Assembly (NCBI GenBank): GCA_006969905.1
Contig: CP030887.1
Coordinates: 1,364,001-1,428,000 of the forward strand
Direction: 5' to 3'
DNA length: 64,000 nt
Source of the DNA: Balneolaceae bacterium
Lineage (GTDB): Bacteria > Bacteroidota > Rhodothermia > Balneolales > Balneolaceae
The notes below the pieces were generated by a model that did not search any database, had not been told where the DNA came from, and saw only the letters and a list, made by a program, of their open reading frames with translations. Each line of letters begins with the position of its first letter. Position 1 is the stretch's first letter. A program made the translations under genes and the position numbers. Positions 18,194-27,416 of this stretch are shown here, piece by piece.

Positions 18194-19276
18194 TTATCCA
18201 TTTTTTGACCTGAAATCTTTCATGAAGGAAGTCAATACAGACACAGTTTCCAGAGTACATGCATTGTAAATACTTGCCCTGATTCCCCCTACACTTCGAT
18301 GTCCTTTTAAAGCAACTAACTGAACTTCAGCAGCTTCTTTTAAAAATTTTGCTTCCAGTTCCTCAGTAGGTAACCGGAAAGTAACATTCATTTTGGACCT
18401 TGAAGCTCTTTCAGCCGTTCCGGTGTAAAACCCATCAGCATCTATTTCTCCATAAAGCAGTTCGGCCTTTTGGGTATTAACCTTTTCAAAGTACTTCAGT
18501 CCTCCTTTGCTTTCTACCCATTCCAGTACAAGGTTTACCATATATACCGGGAAGGTTGGAGGTGTATTGAACATAGCAGCCCCGGCATGAGTATTGTAGT
18601 TTTGTATGGTTGGGATATTTTCTTTATCCATTGTATAAAGAAAATCTTTACGGATAATTACTACTGTTACACCTGCAGGTCCCAGGTTTTTTTGAGCCCC
18701 GGCATAAATAATTCCATGGCGGCTAACATCGATAGGTTTGGACAAAAAATCAGATGAGGCATCGCAAACTAATGGAGCTCCGTTCGATCCAGGCTCTACA
18801 GCAAACTGGGTTCCGAATATGGTATTATTGGATGTATAGTGTACATATCGGGGGTTTTCGGAAAGTTTAAGCTCAACATCTTCAGGAACCCTGCTGAAAT
18901 TGGAGACAGCACTTGTAAAAACTTCATTCACGTTTCCAAAAAGTTTGGCTTCTTTAATTGCCTTGGTAGACCAGGTTCCGGTATTTATATAATCTGCTGT
19001 TTGGGTTTTGTTCAAAAAGTTTAAAGGAACCTGCATGAACTGTGTGCTGGCCCCGCCTTGCAGAAAAAGAACTTCGAAATCATTGCCCAGGCCAAGAATA
19101 CGAATTAATCGTTCCCGGGCTTGTGAATCTACTTCAACATATTCCTTTCCACGATGACTCATTTCCATAATGGAAGCACCGGAGTTTTTATAATTCAGGA
19201 ACTCTGATTGTGCTTTTTCTAAGACTTCAGTAGGCAAGGCTGCCGGACCGGCGCTAAAATTGTGAACTCTGTTCAT
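18194..19276 (-). CDS. serC: Phosphoserine aminotransferase
   Basis: A 360-residue class V aminotransferase of standard SerC length. It starts VHNFSAGPAALP and carries MEMSHRGKEY, FLQGGAST and the pyridoxal phosphate lysine Lys196 in YAGAQKNLGPAG. The end GGIRASIYNA is also SerC-specific. It converts 3-phosphohydroxypyruvate to phosphoserine with glutamate in serine synthesis, and can serve pyridoxine synthesis. It lies 28 bases downstream of the DUF1015 gene on the same strand and probably shares its transcript, a pairing that recurs near serine-pathway genes in other bacteria. Confidence 0.95.
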   Translation of the reverse strand: MNRVHNFSAGPAALPTEVLEKAQSEFLNYKNSGASIMEMSHRGKEYVEVDSQARERLIRILGLGNDFEVLFLQGGASTQFMQVPLNFLNKTQTADYINTGTWSTKAIKEAKLFGNVNEVFTSAVSNFSRVPEDVELKLSENPRYVHYTSNNTIFGTQFAVEPGSNGAPLVCDASSDFLSKPIDVSRHGIIYAGAQKNLGPAGVTVVIIRKDFLYTMDKENIPTIQNYNTHAGAAMFNTPPTFPVYMVNLVLEWVESKGGLKYFEKVNTQKAELLYGEIDADGFYTGTAERASRSKMNVTFRLPTEELEAKFLKEAAEVQLVALKGHRSVGGIRASIYNACTLETVSVLTSFMKDFRSKNG

Positions 19277-19304
19277 TTTGAAATTAGTGTGAGTGAGTTT
19301 TTAG

Positions 19305-20507
19305 TTAAAATGTATGAATGAGAAAACCTGACCTGAGCTTAGGTTCAAACCAGGTAGATTTTGGTGGCATTAGCAATCCCGCGTTAGAAACATCAACAAG
19401 CTCTTGTATGCTGGTAGGATACATGCTTATTGCGAGTTCAGCTTTTCCTGAATTTACCAGGGATTCAAGTTCATTAGTACCTCTTATTCCGCCTACAAAG
19501 TTGAGGTTTTTGTCTGTTCTTTGGTCACTGATACCTAACAATGGTTCAAGAATAAACTCCTGCAAACGTGCAACATCAAGTTGTGCATTTACTTCGTTGC
19601 TTTCAGATTCAGGCAATGCGGTCGAGTACCATTCACCATTTAGGTATAAACAAATAGTACCTGCTTTTTCAGGAACCGGATCAGAGGTTTTCTTTAAATC
19701 GAATTGACCGGATAAGCGCTCAAAAAAGTTTTCATCCAGCTTATACACTATCCTATTATATGAAAGAATGTCCATTTGATCCATAGGGAATAAAACTGCA
19801 GGGAAGAAATTATACTCTTCATCACCGGAAGAATCGGCTTCTCTTAACTTTTGGGCAACTCTCCATGCACTTGCACACCGGTGATGGCCATCAGCTATAA
19901 AAAGCGCATCCTGTTTTGAAAAAGCAGATTCAAAAGACACAGTATCTTCCACCTTCCAGATAGTATGTTTAACCTGGTCTTCCGTTACCAGATCATAGAT
20001 CGGCGCAGAGGCCATTTCCCTTTCCATAAGGCTTGTAATTCCTGAACGATCTTCAAAAGTCATCATTACAGGCTCGGCATGTGCCCTTTGGGTGAGAATG
20101 TGCCGCGTCCTATCGTCTTCTTTATCAGGCCGGGTAAGTTCGTGTTTCAGGATGATATTATTTTCATAATCAAAAGTGGAAACACAACAAAAGACTCCCG
20201 TTTGGGAATGGCCCTTCCAGGTTAGTTGATAAAGATATAAGCTAGGTTTTTCTTCCTGCAGGTATGCATCTGAATCTAAAAGTTCCTGAAGGTTCTGTTT
20301 GCCTTGCTCATATACCTCATCCGCATAGATGTTTGTATCCTCAGGAAGGCCAATCTCAGGCCTGATTACATGTAAGAAAGAAAATGGGTTGCCCTCAGCA
20401 AGTGATCTGGCTTCTTCCGTATTTACTACATCATAAGGGAGTGAGATGATATTTTTTGCTTTTTCAGTTGTTGGTCTCCAGGCTTGGAACGGACGGATTT
20501 TTACCAT
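19305..20507 (-). CDS. DUF1015 family protein
   Basis: A 400-residue cytoplasmic protein matching DUF1015 by its start MVKIRPFQAWRP, the SLPYDVVNTEEARSLAEGNP segment, and the central RPDKEDDRTRH, FIADGHHRCASAW and FPAVLFPMDQMDILSYNR motifs. The last group (DGHHRYxxA) recalls a nucleotide- or phosphate-handling pocket, but no activity has been assigned to the family that I know of. The position directly before serC suggests a role linked to serine or phosphohydroxypyruvate metabolism (inference from context only). The protein is full length. Confidence 0.88.
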   Translation of the reverse strand: MVKIRPFQAWRPTTEKAKNIISLPYDVVNTEEARSLAEGNPFSFLHVIRPEIGLPEDTNIYADEVYEQGKQNLQELLDSDAYLQEEKPSLYLYQLTWKGHSQTGVFCCVSTFDYENNIILKHELTRPDKEDDRTRHILTQRAHAEPVMMTFEDRSGITSLMEREMASAPIYDLVTEDQVKHTIWKVEDTVSFESAFSKQDALFIADGHHRCASAWRVAQKLREADSSGDEEYNFFPAVLFPMDQMDILSYNRIVYKLDENFFERLSGQFDLKKTSDPVPEKAGTICLYLNGEWYSTALPESESNEVNAQLDVARLQEFILEPLLGISDQRTDKNLNFVGGIRGTNELESLVNSGKAELAISMYPTSIQELVDVSNAGLLMPPKSTWFEPKLRSGFLIHTF

Positions 20508-20620
20508 GAAATGAGTGAATTTTTGTTTTGTATAAAACTAAGTTGAAAGGTAGGTATCTTGATACTAATTTTCTTAGTAACCTTTATTAATTCGATAATA
20601 ATAAACTGACTACTGAAGCA

Positions 20621-20941
20621 ATGAATACAGATAATCTAAATGCTGACCAACAAAACCAATTGCTTTTTATGATGCTGATACAGCAGCATCAACAAATTGC
20701 CATGATGGGCATGGGGAAATTAAAGAATCCCGCAACGGATGCTATTGAAAGAGACTTATCTTCGGCCAAGTATGCGATTGATACATTAAATGCCCTGGAT
20801 GCTTACACAGCAGATAACCTCCCCAAAGAGCTTAAAGGATATCTGGATCAAACACTGACTAACTTGCGCCTTAATTATGCAGACGAAGTAAAAAAAGGTG
20901 ATGAGTCCAAAGATCCGGGTAATGAAAAAGAAGAAGATTAA
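20621..20941 (+). CDS. DUF1844 family small protein
   Basis: A 106-residue acidic helical protein. The core MMGMGKLKNPATDAIERDLSS and AKYAIDTLNALDAYTADNLP to TLTNLRLNYADEV is typical of DUF1844. No signal peptide or transmembrane segment is visible, and the tail is highly charged (KKGDESKDPGNEKEED). The family is widespread and uncharacterised. The 3' end overlaps the Nudix gene start by 20 bases, so the two are translationally coupled. Confidence 0.85.
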   Translation: MNTDNLNADQQNQLLFMMLIQQHQQIAMMGMGKLKNPATDAIERDLSSAKYAIDTLNALDAYTADNLPKELKGYLDQTLTNLRLNYADEVKKGDESKDPGNEKEED

Positions 20942-21380
20942 GGCAGCGGGTGGGGTTGTTTTTAGGGCGGATGCAACTCAGCGACCTAATCTTTATGTGT
21001 TACTGATTTTCAGAAACGGGTATTGGGATTTGCCAAAAGGGGTGAAAGAAAAGGGGGAAAGTCTTTCTGAATGTGCCCGCAGGGAAGTATCGGAAGAAGT
21101 AGGATCATCATTGCCTGTAATTATGAGCAGGTTGGGCGACAGTTATCATGAATACATAGAGAAGGAAAAGCTAATGGCTAAAACCACGGCATGGTATACT
21201 ATGTATTTGGAAGAGGATGAGGAACTGACCCCTCAGGAAAAGGAAGGGATTGAGAAAGTGGAGTGGATAGAGTTGGGGGAGGCTAAACGAAGAGTGGGTT
21301 TTGAGAACCTTGAAAAGGTTCTGGATGATTTTGATGATTGGTATGAAAATCAAGAAAACAAAAAAGGCATGAATGGTTAA
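20922..21380 (+). CDS. Nudix hydrolase
   Basis: A 152-residue Nudix-fold hydrolase. The Nudix box GVKEKGESLSECARREVSEE followed by VG fits GX5EX7REUXEEXGU, with the REVSEEVG Glu residues for metal binding. The region before it (AAGGVVFRADATQ and LPKGVKEKGE) resembles diadenosine polyphosphate hydrolase or MutT-like members, so it likely cleaves a nucleoside diphosphate derivative. The frame opens at 20898, but the ATG at 20922 gives MKKKKIKAAGGVVF, the normal family start, and was chosen. It ends inside the loop of a bidirectional terminator. Confidence 0.87.
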   Translation: MKKKKIKAAGGVVFRADATQRPNLYVLLIFRNGYWDLPKGVKEKGESLSECARREVSEEVGSSLPVIMSRLGDSYHEYIEKEKLMAKTTAWYTMYLEEDEELTPQEKEGIEKVEWIELGEAKRRVGFENLEKVLDDFDDWYENQENKKGMNG

Positions 21381-21395
21381 ATCATTCATGCCTTT
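21363..21395. terminator. Bidirectional terminator between Nudix and TonB genes
   Basis: A perfect 13-bp stem AAAGGCATGAATG / CATTCATGCCTTT with a seven-base loop. The Nudix stop codon lies in the loop, and the TonB gene converges from the right. Confidence 0.75.
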
Positions 21396-21419
21396 GAAAA
21401 GAGAAAAGACTCAGGGTAT

Positions 21420-22076
21420 TTAATTATTCAGTTTAAATACAATAGGTAAACTGTACTGAACACGAACCGGGCGACCGCGCTGCATACCGGGGGTAAATTT
21501 AGCGGTTTTAACAGCTCTCAAGGCTTCTTCATCACAGCCACCGCCAATACCACGGATTACACGGGGATTTTCAACTTCACCACGCTCATTAACGATGAAC
21601 TGAATGGTAACACGTCCTTCAATACCGGCACGTGTAGCCATTTCCGGGTAACGTACTTTCTTTTGAAGGCCAGCTAAACCACCTTTTAATTCAGGCATTT
21701 GCTCTACCACAACAAAGAAGTCTTCTTCTTCCTCTTCAGCAGGTGGAGGAGGTGGTGGTAAATCAATCGGGCCATCTAGATCTAATTCGGCATCAAGATC
21801 AAGAATTTCATCTTCAATAATTTCGTCATTAGGAACCTCTACAGGAACCGGTGGTCGTGGTGGTGGTGGTGGTGTTTCAATCTGCTTGGTTTGAATTACC
21901 TCTTCCACTACAACCTCTTCCTGTTCTTCAACGGGAGGTGGTGCCGGAGGTTCGCTGTATAAATTAACACGTACTGCTACAATCATAATCAGCAGGGCTA
22001 CAATCAGCCCTGACTGTAAATACACATTGTATGTACGTTTAAGGTCTGCTTTTGGGTCTTTTCTGCGGTTGTTCAT
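21420..22076 (-). CDS. Energy transducer TonB (copy 1)
   Basis: A 218-residue TonB-family protein. A short cytoplasmic N-terminus (MNNRRKDPKADLKR) precedes one transmembrane helix (about 20-38). A periplasm-spanning Pro/Glu-rich linker contains PPPPPRPPVPVEVP and PPPPPPAEEEEEDF runs. The C-terminal TonB domain (about 130-218) holds MPELKGGLAGLQKKVRYPE, GIEGRVTIQFIVNERGEV and CDEEALRAVKTAKFTPG. It couples the proton-motive force, through ExbBD, to outer-membrane receptors. It is 139 bases downstream of a diverged paralog in the same orientation, with no exbBD in the window. Confidence 0.93.
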   Translation of the reverse strand: MNNRRKDPKADLKRTYNVYLQSGLIVALLIMIVAVRVNLYSEPPAPPPVEEQEEVVVEEVIQTKQIETPPPPPRPPVPVEVPNDEIIEDEILDLDAELDLDGPIDLPPPPPPAEEEEEDFFVVVEQMPELKGGLAGLQKKVRYPEMATRAGIEGRVTIQFIVNERGEVENPRVIRGIGGGCDEEALRAVKTAKFTPGMQRGRPVRVQYSLPIVFKLNN

Positions 22077-22215
22077 GCCAATATTTTTTTGAATGAAATT
22101 CAGGGTTAAAAGAAAATCAATATTTTCTTGGGCTGCAAGTCAAAATTCTAAATTTAATGAACTGTTTGCTTCAACGGTTTTTTACCAAAAATATTCTGCC
22201 CTTGGTGCACAAGAG

Positions 22216-22863
22216 TTAACGTTCAAGTTTGAAAAAAACTGATTGTGCCATTCTCACCTTCACGAGCCTGCCATTTTGAATACCGGGGGTAAATGTCATG
22301 AGCTTAATCACACGAAGTACTTCCTCGTCGCAGCCGGCTCCAATACCCCGGATAATTTCAGGATCATATACTTTACCGTTTTTATCCACTACAAACCGGA
22401 CAACAACCCTTCCTTCCACACCTTGTTTTAAAGCTAGTTCAGGATATTTGATTTTGCTGTAGAGTTTTTCAATACCTCCCTTCATTGTAGGCATCACTTC
22501 AACGATTTCATGTGGCTCCTCTTTAAGAATTTTATCATCTGGTAAAAGAGGCAATGGTTCGGGTATTTCAAACATATCAAAATCATGGAATTCGATCTCA
22601 TCTTCAATCGGAGTATCATTTGGTTCTTCAATAAGAACACCCGGGTTAATCGGCTTGGGAGGTATTTTTTCAGGTGGGGTTTGAGGTATTTCTTCGATTT
22701 TATCGAAATCAGCTTTTTTACCCGGAACAACAGGGGAAGTATTTGTCTCCTTTATAGTCATGTTAGTAACTAAAAGCATGAAGAGAAGCGAGAATATGAT
22801 ACCTGTTTCAACAAATAGAAGATGGTATTTTCGAAGATCGGCTTTTGGATGTTTCTTTTTCAT
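22216..22863 (-). CDS. Energy transducer TonB (copy 2)
   Basis: A 215-residue paralog of the adjacent TonB protein with the same plan: a basic N-terminus (MKKKHPKADLRKYHLL), a transmembrane helix (about 18-36) and a Pro-rich linker that is shorter and less repetitive than copy 1 (EEIPQTPPEKIPPKPINPG). A C-terminal TonB domain follows (VMPTMKGGIEKLYSKIKYPE, GVEGRVVVRFVVDKNGKV, CDEEVLRVIKLMTFTPG). Domain conservation with strong linker divergence suggests an old tandem duplication and perhaps different receptor sets. It lies downstream of the vanZ-like gene's opposite side on the same strand. Confidence 0.92.
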   Translation of the reverse strand: MKKKHPKADLRKYHLLFVETGIIFSLLFMLLVTNMTIKETNTSPVVPGKKADFDKIEEIPQTPPEKIPPKPINPGVLIEEPNDTPIEDEIEFHDFDMFEIPEPLPLLPDDKILKEEPHEIVEVMPTMKGGIEKLYSKIKYPELALKQGVEGRVVVRFVVDKNGKVYDPEIIRGIGAGCDEEVLRVIKLMTFTPGIQNGRLVKVRMAQSVFFKLER

Positions 22864-22926
22864 GAGATAGCGTTTGTTGGGATTACACTATCAAGAAAAA
22901 TTATTTAGATAGGTATTTCTATCACA

Positions 22927-23271
22927 TTATAATGCAGGAGGTTCTTTAGGGTCAAAGATATTTTTGAAAAGAAAATGAAGTCCAATGATTGCAGCTCCTG
23001 AACCCAGCATGTCAGCGATAAAGTCGAGCAGTTCAGGGCTTCGGTTTATAGGCATTACAAATTGAAGAAGCTCAACAAGTAATCCATAAGATGTACCCAG
23101 AACAAAAACAATCCAAAGGTTTGGCCTGTTTCCCTTTCTTACAGCCCGTACTACACCATATAAAAACGTCCAGACTCCAAATGCCAGGAAATGAACAAGC
23201 TTATCATGTTCCCATACATTGATTCCTATTTCTTCGTCCGTAGGAAGTAATGTACCAAACAGAATAGCCAT
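22927..23271 (-). CDS. VanZ-like membrane protein (start uncertain)
   Basis: At least 114 residues, with three transmembrane segments, the DKLVHFLAFGVW motif and the GLLVELLQFVMPINRSPELLD stretch (split here) that mark VanZ-like proteins, often linked to glycopeptide resistance in name only. From the first ATG the protein begins MAILFGTLLP inside what should be the first membrane helix. The frame continues open upstream to the preceding gene with KVPLILFALAT in front, but has no ATG, GTG or TTG. A rare ATT at 23346 would give 139 residues with a normal N-terminus. It follows nnr on the same strand. Role unknown. Confidence 0.75.
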   Translation of the reverse strand: MAILFGTLLPTDEEIGINVWEHDKLVHFLAFGVWTFLYGVVRAVRKGNRPNLWIVFVLGTSYGLLVELLQFVMPINRSPELLDFIADMLGSGAAIIGLHFLFKNIFDPKEPPAL

Positions 23272-23351
23272 AGTTGCAAGAGCGAAAAGAATAAGCGGAA
23301 CTTTTCTGTATTTAAGGATAATGCTTTTGATGATAGTCTTGTTAATTATTT

Positions 23352-24851
23352 TTAAATAAGATCAAGCGGTTCAAGCTTGTTTTCTACTTCCGATAAAACC
23401 GATTCAGCTTTTGATTGCCCGTCAATTAATGCATTTAATGCAGAAAAAATGGGCTCGTTTAATTGTACAAACAAAGCTGCAATTTTGCCTGCTAATACAT
23501 CACCAAATCCGGCACGGGAAAAAATTCGAGTGTCATAACCGGTTATATAAGCCTTACCTTCTGATGTTCCCACAATGGTTGGTAATCCCTTTGATACTAT
23601 AGTAACCTTTTTTTCTTGTGCCTTTTTAGTTGATTGCAATAAACGATCAAATCCATCACTTGTTTCAGAATTTAATAAGCCTTTTAACTCTCCGGGGTGT
23701 GGAGTGAGTATCCAGTTTGTCTCTTCAGGTTTTTGCCAGTCTTTAACTTGTGAAAGAGCAAACAGTGCATCAGCATCAATTATAGTATCTCCTTTAAACT
23801 CTTTGAGGATATGCTGAACAAAAGAGATGGTTTCGGGATCACGTCCTAATCCAGGCCCAATAAGGAGTTTGCCCGGCTTTTCATTTAAAATGGTTAGTGC
23901 TTCTTCTTTATGATAAGTATTAAAAGCTTTGTCAGTATCTTTGCCTACCGGTTTTTTAATGATCTGTATCAGGTTTTTCTCATAGATATCCAACAATCCT
24001 TTTGGGGTAATAAGTACCACGGCTCCCAAACCTGTAGCCCATGCACTTTGTGTGGCTAAAGCAGCAGCTCCGGTTAACCCTTCGGAACCGGCTATTATAT
24101 AAAGAACCCCGCCATCATATTTATGGGATTTCTGTTTTAGGGTAGGTGTATTTTCTGAAACCCAGCTTTCATCAATTAAATAAGCAGCAGCTTCTTTGTA
24201 TTTATTAGGGAAAGGAAGTTCACATAATAGTATTTGCCCTGTATACTTATAACCGGCATTCAAATAAAAGCCTGCCTTTAACGCCCCGAAAGCGAGGGTA
24301 TAGTCAGCAGTAACGGAAGTCCCCATTATTCGCCCTGTATCTGAATGTAATCCTGAGGGAACATCCATAGAAAAAACAGTACAGCTACTTTTATTAATCT
24401 TCTCTATTACCGAACTGGCAGGTTCTCTCACTTCAGAAGACAGCCCCGTCCCGAATATGCCATCAACTATAAAGTCGAATGCTGAGAAATCTATAGATTC
24501 ATATTCATTTTGAATTTCAATTGATCCATCCAATTGGAGAAGCAAATCCAGGTTTTTTTGAGTATCAGGGCTCAACGATTCCCGGCCAAGCACAAAACAG
24601 ATGGTAATTTTGTATGCCTTTTCGGAAAGGAGGCGGGCAACGACCAATGCATCTCCGGCATTATTCCCTTTTCCACAAACTATTAATCCATGTGACGAAG
24701 TTTCTAGTTTGGACATAATGAAATCAGTGGCTCGGGTACCTGCAATTTCCATTAAGGTAAATCCATCGATGCCAAATTCCTGAATAGTTCGCTCATCCAT
24801 TCTTCTGCACTGTTCAGCGGAGCATAAATAATATGGATAGGGAATATTCAT
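23352..24851 (-). CDS. nnr: Bifunctional NAD(P)HX epimerase / ADP-dependent NAD(P)HX dehydratase
   Basis: A 499-residue two-domain metabolite repair enzyme. The N-terminal YjeF_N epimerase (about 10-215) shows GKGNNAGDALVVARLL, DGIFGTGLSSEVREP and MDVPSGLHSDTG. The C-terminal YjeF_C dehydratase of ribokinase fold (about 225-490) shows GGVLYIIAGSEGLTGAAALA, LLIGPGLGRDPETI, DADALFALS, LTPHPGELKGLL and the late GFGDVLAGKIAALF motif. Together they restore damaged NADHX and NADPHX to usable cofactors. It is the standard fused bacterial form and lies 11 bases downstream of proS, probably in the same operon. Confidence 0.93.
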   Translation of the reverse strand: MNIPYPYYLCSAEQCRRMDERTIQEFGIDGFTLMEIAGTRATDFIMSKLETSSHGLIVCGKGNNAGDALVVARLLSEKAYKITICFVLGRESLSPDTQKNLDLLLQLDGSIEIQNEYESIDFSAFDFIVDGIFGTGLSSEVREPASSVIEKINKSSCTVFSMDVPSGLHSDTGRIMGTSVTADYTLAFGALKAGFYLNAGYKYTGQILLCELPFPNKYKEAAAYLIDESWVSENTPTLKQKSHKYDGGVLYIIAGSEGLTGAAALATQSAWATGLGAVVLITPKGLLDIYEKNLIQIIKKPVGKDTDKAFNTYHKEEALTILNEKPGKLLIGPGLGRDPETISFVQHILKEFKGDTIIDADALFALSQVKDWQKPEETNWILTPHPGELKGLLNSETSDGFDRLLQSTKKAQEKKVTIVSKGLPTIVGTSEGKAYITGYDTRIFSRAGFGDVLAGKIAALFVQLNEPIFSALNALIDGQSKAESVLSEVENKLEPLDLI

Positions 24852-24862
24852 AAGAACAGCTC

Positions 24863-26329
24863 TTAATAGGCCCTGGCGAAAAGTACTCTTTGTTTAGAAG
24901 GTTTACCTGTCACCATACAGGTGCCTTCTTCGCCTTTATCCAGCGGGATGCAGCGAATGGTAGCTTTGGTTTCATTTTTGATTCGTTCTTCCGTTTCAGC
25001 AGTTCCGTCCCAATGAGCGTAGATAAAACCACCTTTCTCATCAAGAATCTTTTTAAACTGATCATAATCGTCAACAAAAGAGGTCATTTCATCACGTCTT
25101 TTTTTAGCAGTCTCAAACAAGTCATTTTGGATAGTTTCCAAGAGCTTTTTAGCAAGTTCACCAATCCCTTCTCTGGATTCAATGGATTTACTCAGGGTGT
25201 CACGACGTGCCAATTCTACATTTTCGTTTTGTACATCACGAGGACCGATGGCAATTCGTAACGGTATTCCCCGGGCTTCGTGTTCCGCAAATTTGAAACC
25301 GGGCTTGTAATTATCCCGGTCATCAAGCTTTACGCGAATACCTAATTCTTTTAGCTCGTTATAAATTGAGTCGCCATATTCTATCACGGTTGCCCGTTCT
25401 TCATCACTTCGGTAAATAGGAACAATAACAACCTGGGTAGGTGCCAGTTTCGGAGGGATGACCAATCCCTGGTCATCAGAGTGGGTCATAATCAACCCGC
25501 CAATTAACCGGGTGGAAACTCCCCAGCTGGTTGCCCAAACCAGTTTATGATCGCCGTCTTTATCCTGGAACTTTACATCAAACGCTTTAGCAAAGTTCTG
25601 GCCCAAAAAGTGAGAGGTACCTGCCTGCAATGCCTTCCCATCCTGCATAAGAGCTTCTATACAATAGGTATCTTCGGCTCCGGCAAAACGTTCGCTTTCG
25701 GTTTTTACACCCGTTATAACCGGCATAGCCATAAAATCTTCGGCAAAACTGCGATACACATCCAGCATCTGGAGTGTTTCATCTACCGCTTCTTCTTTGG
25801 TTGCATGGGCGGTATGCCCTTCCTGCCATAGAAATTCCATAGTACGTAAAAACAAACGGGTTCTCATTTCCCAGCGCACCACATTAGCCCATTGGTTAAC
25901 CAGAATGGGTAAGTCACGGTAAGACTGAATCCAGTTTCTGTAGGTATCCCATATAATAGTCTCAGAAGTAGGGCGTACAATCAGTTCTTCTTCTAATTGG
26001 GATTCAGGATCTACTTCCACACCTCCATCCACAGCTTTTAAACGGCTATGAGTAATAACGGCACATTCTTTAGCAAAACCCTCCACATGCTGCGCTTCTT
26101 TTGACATAAAAGACTTTGGTATAAAAAGAGGGAAATAGGCATTTTCATGACCGGTGTCTTTAAACATCTGGTCTAATCCCTTTTGCATATTCTCCCAAAG
26201 TGCCATACCTGTAGGCCGGATTACCATGCAGCCACGTACCGGGGAGTGCTCGGCTAATTTAGCCTCCTTTATTACATCCAGGTACCATTGTGAATAGTCT
26301 TCTTCTCGTTTTGTAATTTTCTGCGCCAT
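24863..26329 (-). CDS. proS: Prolyl-tRNA synthetase, archaeal/eukaryotic-like (type 3)
   Basis: A class II aminoacyl-tRNA synthetase of 488 residues without the editing insertion of the long bacterial form. Motif 1 area [19 protein letters not shown], motif 2 area [24 protein letters not shown] and motif 3 area [24 protein letters not shown] fit ProS type 3. The C-terminal anticodon-binding and zinc-like domain ends in RAY as is usual (VLFARAY). The frame opens at 26359, but the ATG at 26329 gives [15 protein letters not shown], the normal family start, with AAAAAGG just upstream. It heads the proS-nnr-vanZ run. Confidence 0.94.
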   Translation of the reverse strand: MAQKITKREEDYSQWYLDVIKEAKLAEHSPVRGCMVIRPTGMALWENMQKGLDQMFKDTGHENAYFPLFIPKSFMSKEAQHVEGFAKECAVITHSRLKAVDGGVEVDPESQLEEELIVRPTSETIIWDTYRNWIQSYRDLPILVNQWANVVRWEMRTRLFLRTMEFLWQEGHTAHATKEEAVDETLQMLDVYRSFAEDFMAMPVITGVKTESERFAGAEDTYCIEALMQDGKALQAGTSHFLGQNFAKAFDVKFQDKDGDHKLVWATSWGVSTRLIGGLIMTHSDDQGLVIPPKLAPTQVVIVPIYRSDEERATVIEYGDSIYNELKELGIRVKLDDRDNYKPGFKFAEHEARGIPLRIAIGPRDVQNENVELARRDTLSKSIESREGIGELAKKLLETIQNDLFETAKKRRDEMTSFVDDYDQFKKILDEKGGFIYAHWDGTAETEERIKNETKATIRCIPLDKGEEGTCMVTGKPSKQRVLFARAY

Positions 26330-26525
26330 CGTGCCTTTTTTGAATCCTTTTAATTGCAAAGCAAAGGTAACAAACTTCAGAATGAGAATCGGGGATAAAA
26401 AAGTGTTTACCCTTAAGGAAGGAAAGCCTTATATTCAAACTCTTTTGGAGAAAGCGCCACAAAAGCACTGAGACATGGAATTTAATAGTACTTTTGCGTT
26501 TTAGAATTTTGGTGGCTAATAAAAT

Positions 26526-26599
26526 GGCGTGGTAGCTCAGATGGTTAGAGCGCACGACTCATAATCGTGAGGTCGGCGGTTCAATTCCGCCCCACGCTA
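26526..26599 (+). tRNA. tRNA with CAT anticodon (elongator Met; Ile2 not excluded)
   Basis: A full cloverleaf can be folded: acceptor GGCGTGG / CCACGCT (first pair G-T), D stem GCTC/GAGC, anticodon stem CACGA/TCGTG with loop CTCATAA, T stem GGCGG/CCGCC with loop TTCAATT, discriminator A. The anticodon is CAT. The anticodon stem lacks the three G-C pairs of initiator tRNA, so it is elongator Met or the CAT isoacceptor modified to read ATA (Ile2). CCA is not encoded. Confidence 0.93.
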
Positions 26600-26606
26600 C
26601 ATTAAT

Positions 26607-26639
26607 AAAAGCCCGGTTCAACAATGAGCCGGGCTTTTT
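26607..26639 (+). terminator. Rho-independent terminator of the tRNA gene
   Basis: Stem AAAAGCCCGGTTCA / TGAGCCGGGCTTTT (one wobble) with loop ACAA and a T tract, starting eight bases after the tRNA 3' end. Confidence 0.93.
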
Positions 26640-26761
26640 GGTTTATTGGAGAAATTGTATTTCTTTAAGATTATTATTCATCTTGCAACCATTTTGGTTT
26701 AAATCGGTAACAGATTGTCGATACTTAGGGCGAAGTAAGATTGCCAAAGAATTAGAATACA

Positions 26762-27394
26762 TTGAATAGATCAGATCAACTAGAGCTTGTTTATATAGCC
26801 GAGAATGTTTTCAAAAAGGCCTCGGATAAATACCGTGAAGTGGTAAGTGAGCTGAGTGAAGAAGAAAAGAAGTCTGGTTTGGTGGAAACGGTTCACGATA
26901 CGCTCCAAAATTTGAACCGCAAGATCAAAGCCCATCAACAGCGAAAAATTGACATGAACCAGCTGATAAATGAATTCGTTTTTGAACGAGGGGTTTTGGT
27001 TGGAGAGTTAGAAATTGCGCAGGAAGAAAACCACAGAGTAAAGCGATTAGCAAAGCGGATTTTAATAAGCGTAGAAGAATTTCTTGAAAAAACCTATGTA
27101 GAAAAATCTTCTTTTAAGCTAAAAAGGTTAAAAGAACCGGGAGCTTTCAAATCAAAAAAGATTGCCTATCTCATGTGGCTGATTGGCGGATTTGGAACTT
27201 TTGGTTTTCATCGCTTTTATCTTGAAAAGTATGGAACCGGGGTAGGGTGGTTTTTATCAGGCGGGTTGTTTTTTGCAGGATCGCTATATGATCTGGTTAC
27301 GTTGGGTAAACAGGTAGAAGAAAACAATAATATTGTAGAAGAAAAGTACCACGAAACCAGGCGCCTGCAAGAAGTGAAAAAACTTACCAACTAG
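26762..27394 (+). CDS. TM2-domain membrane protein with N-terminal helical region, TTG start
   Basis: A 210-residue protein. The first 110 residues are charged and helical (coiled-coil-like: VVSELSEEEKKSGLVETVHD, RKIKAHQQRKIDMNQL). Residues about 128-185 form a TM2 domain (KKIAYLMWLIGGFGTFGFHRFYLEKYGTG split here, then GWFLSGGLFFAGSLYDLVTL). An in-frame TAG lies six bases before 26762 and no ATG is near, so TTG is the only start that keeps the helical region; the next Met is at residue 61. TM2 proteins are small membrane proteins of unknown function, some with DnaJ-like or sensor partners. No operon partner is visible. Confidence 0.82.
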   Translation: MNRSDQLELVYIAENVFKKASDKYREVVSELSEEEKKSGLVETVHDTLQNLNRKIKAHQQRKIDMNQLINEFVFERGVLVGELEIAQEENHRVKRLAKRILISVEEFLEKTYVEKSSFKLKRLKEPGAFKSKKIAYLMWLIGGFGTFGFHRFYLEKYGTGVGWFLSGGLFFAGSLYDLVTLGKQVEENNNIVEEKYHETRRLQEVKKLTN

Positions 27395-27416
27395 TCTTAC
27401 TGAAAGATTTCTCGTC

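Noticed and set aside
26526-26599. tRNA gene as an integration site
   Set aside because: No integrase, no direct repeat of the tRNA 3' end and no atypical genes adjoin it.
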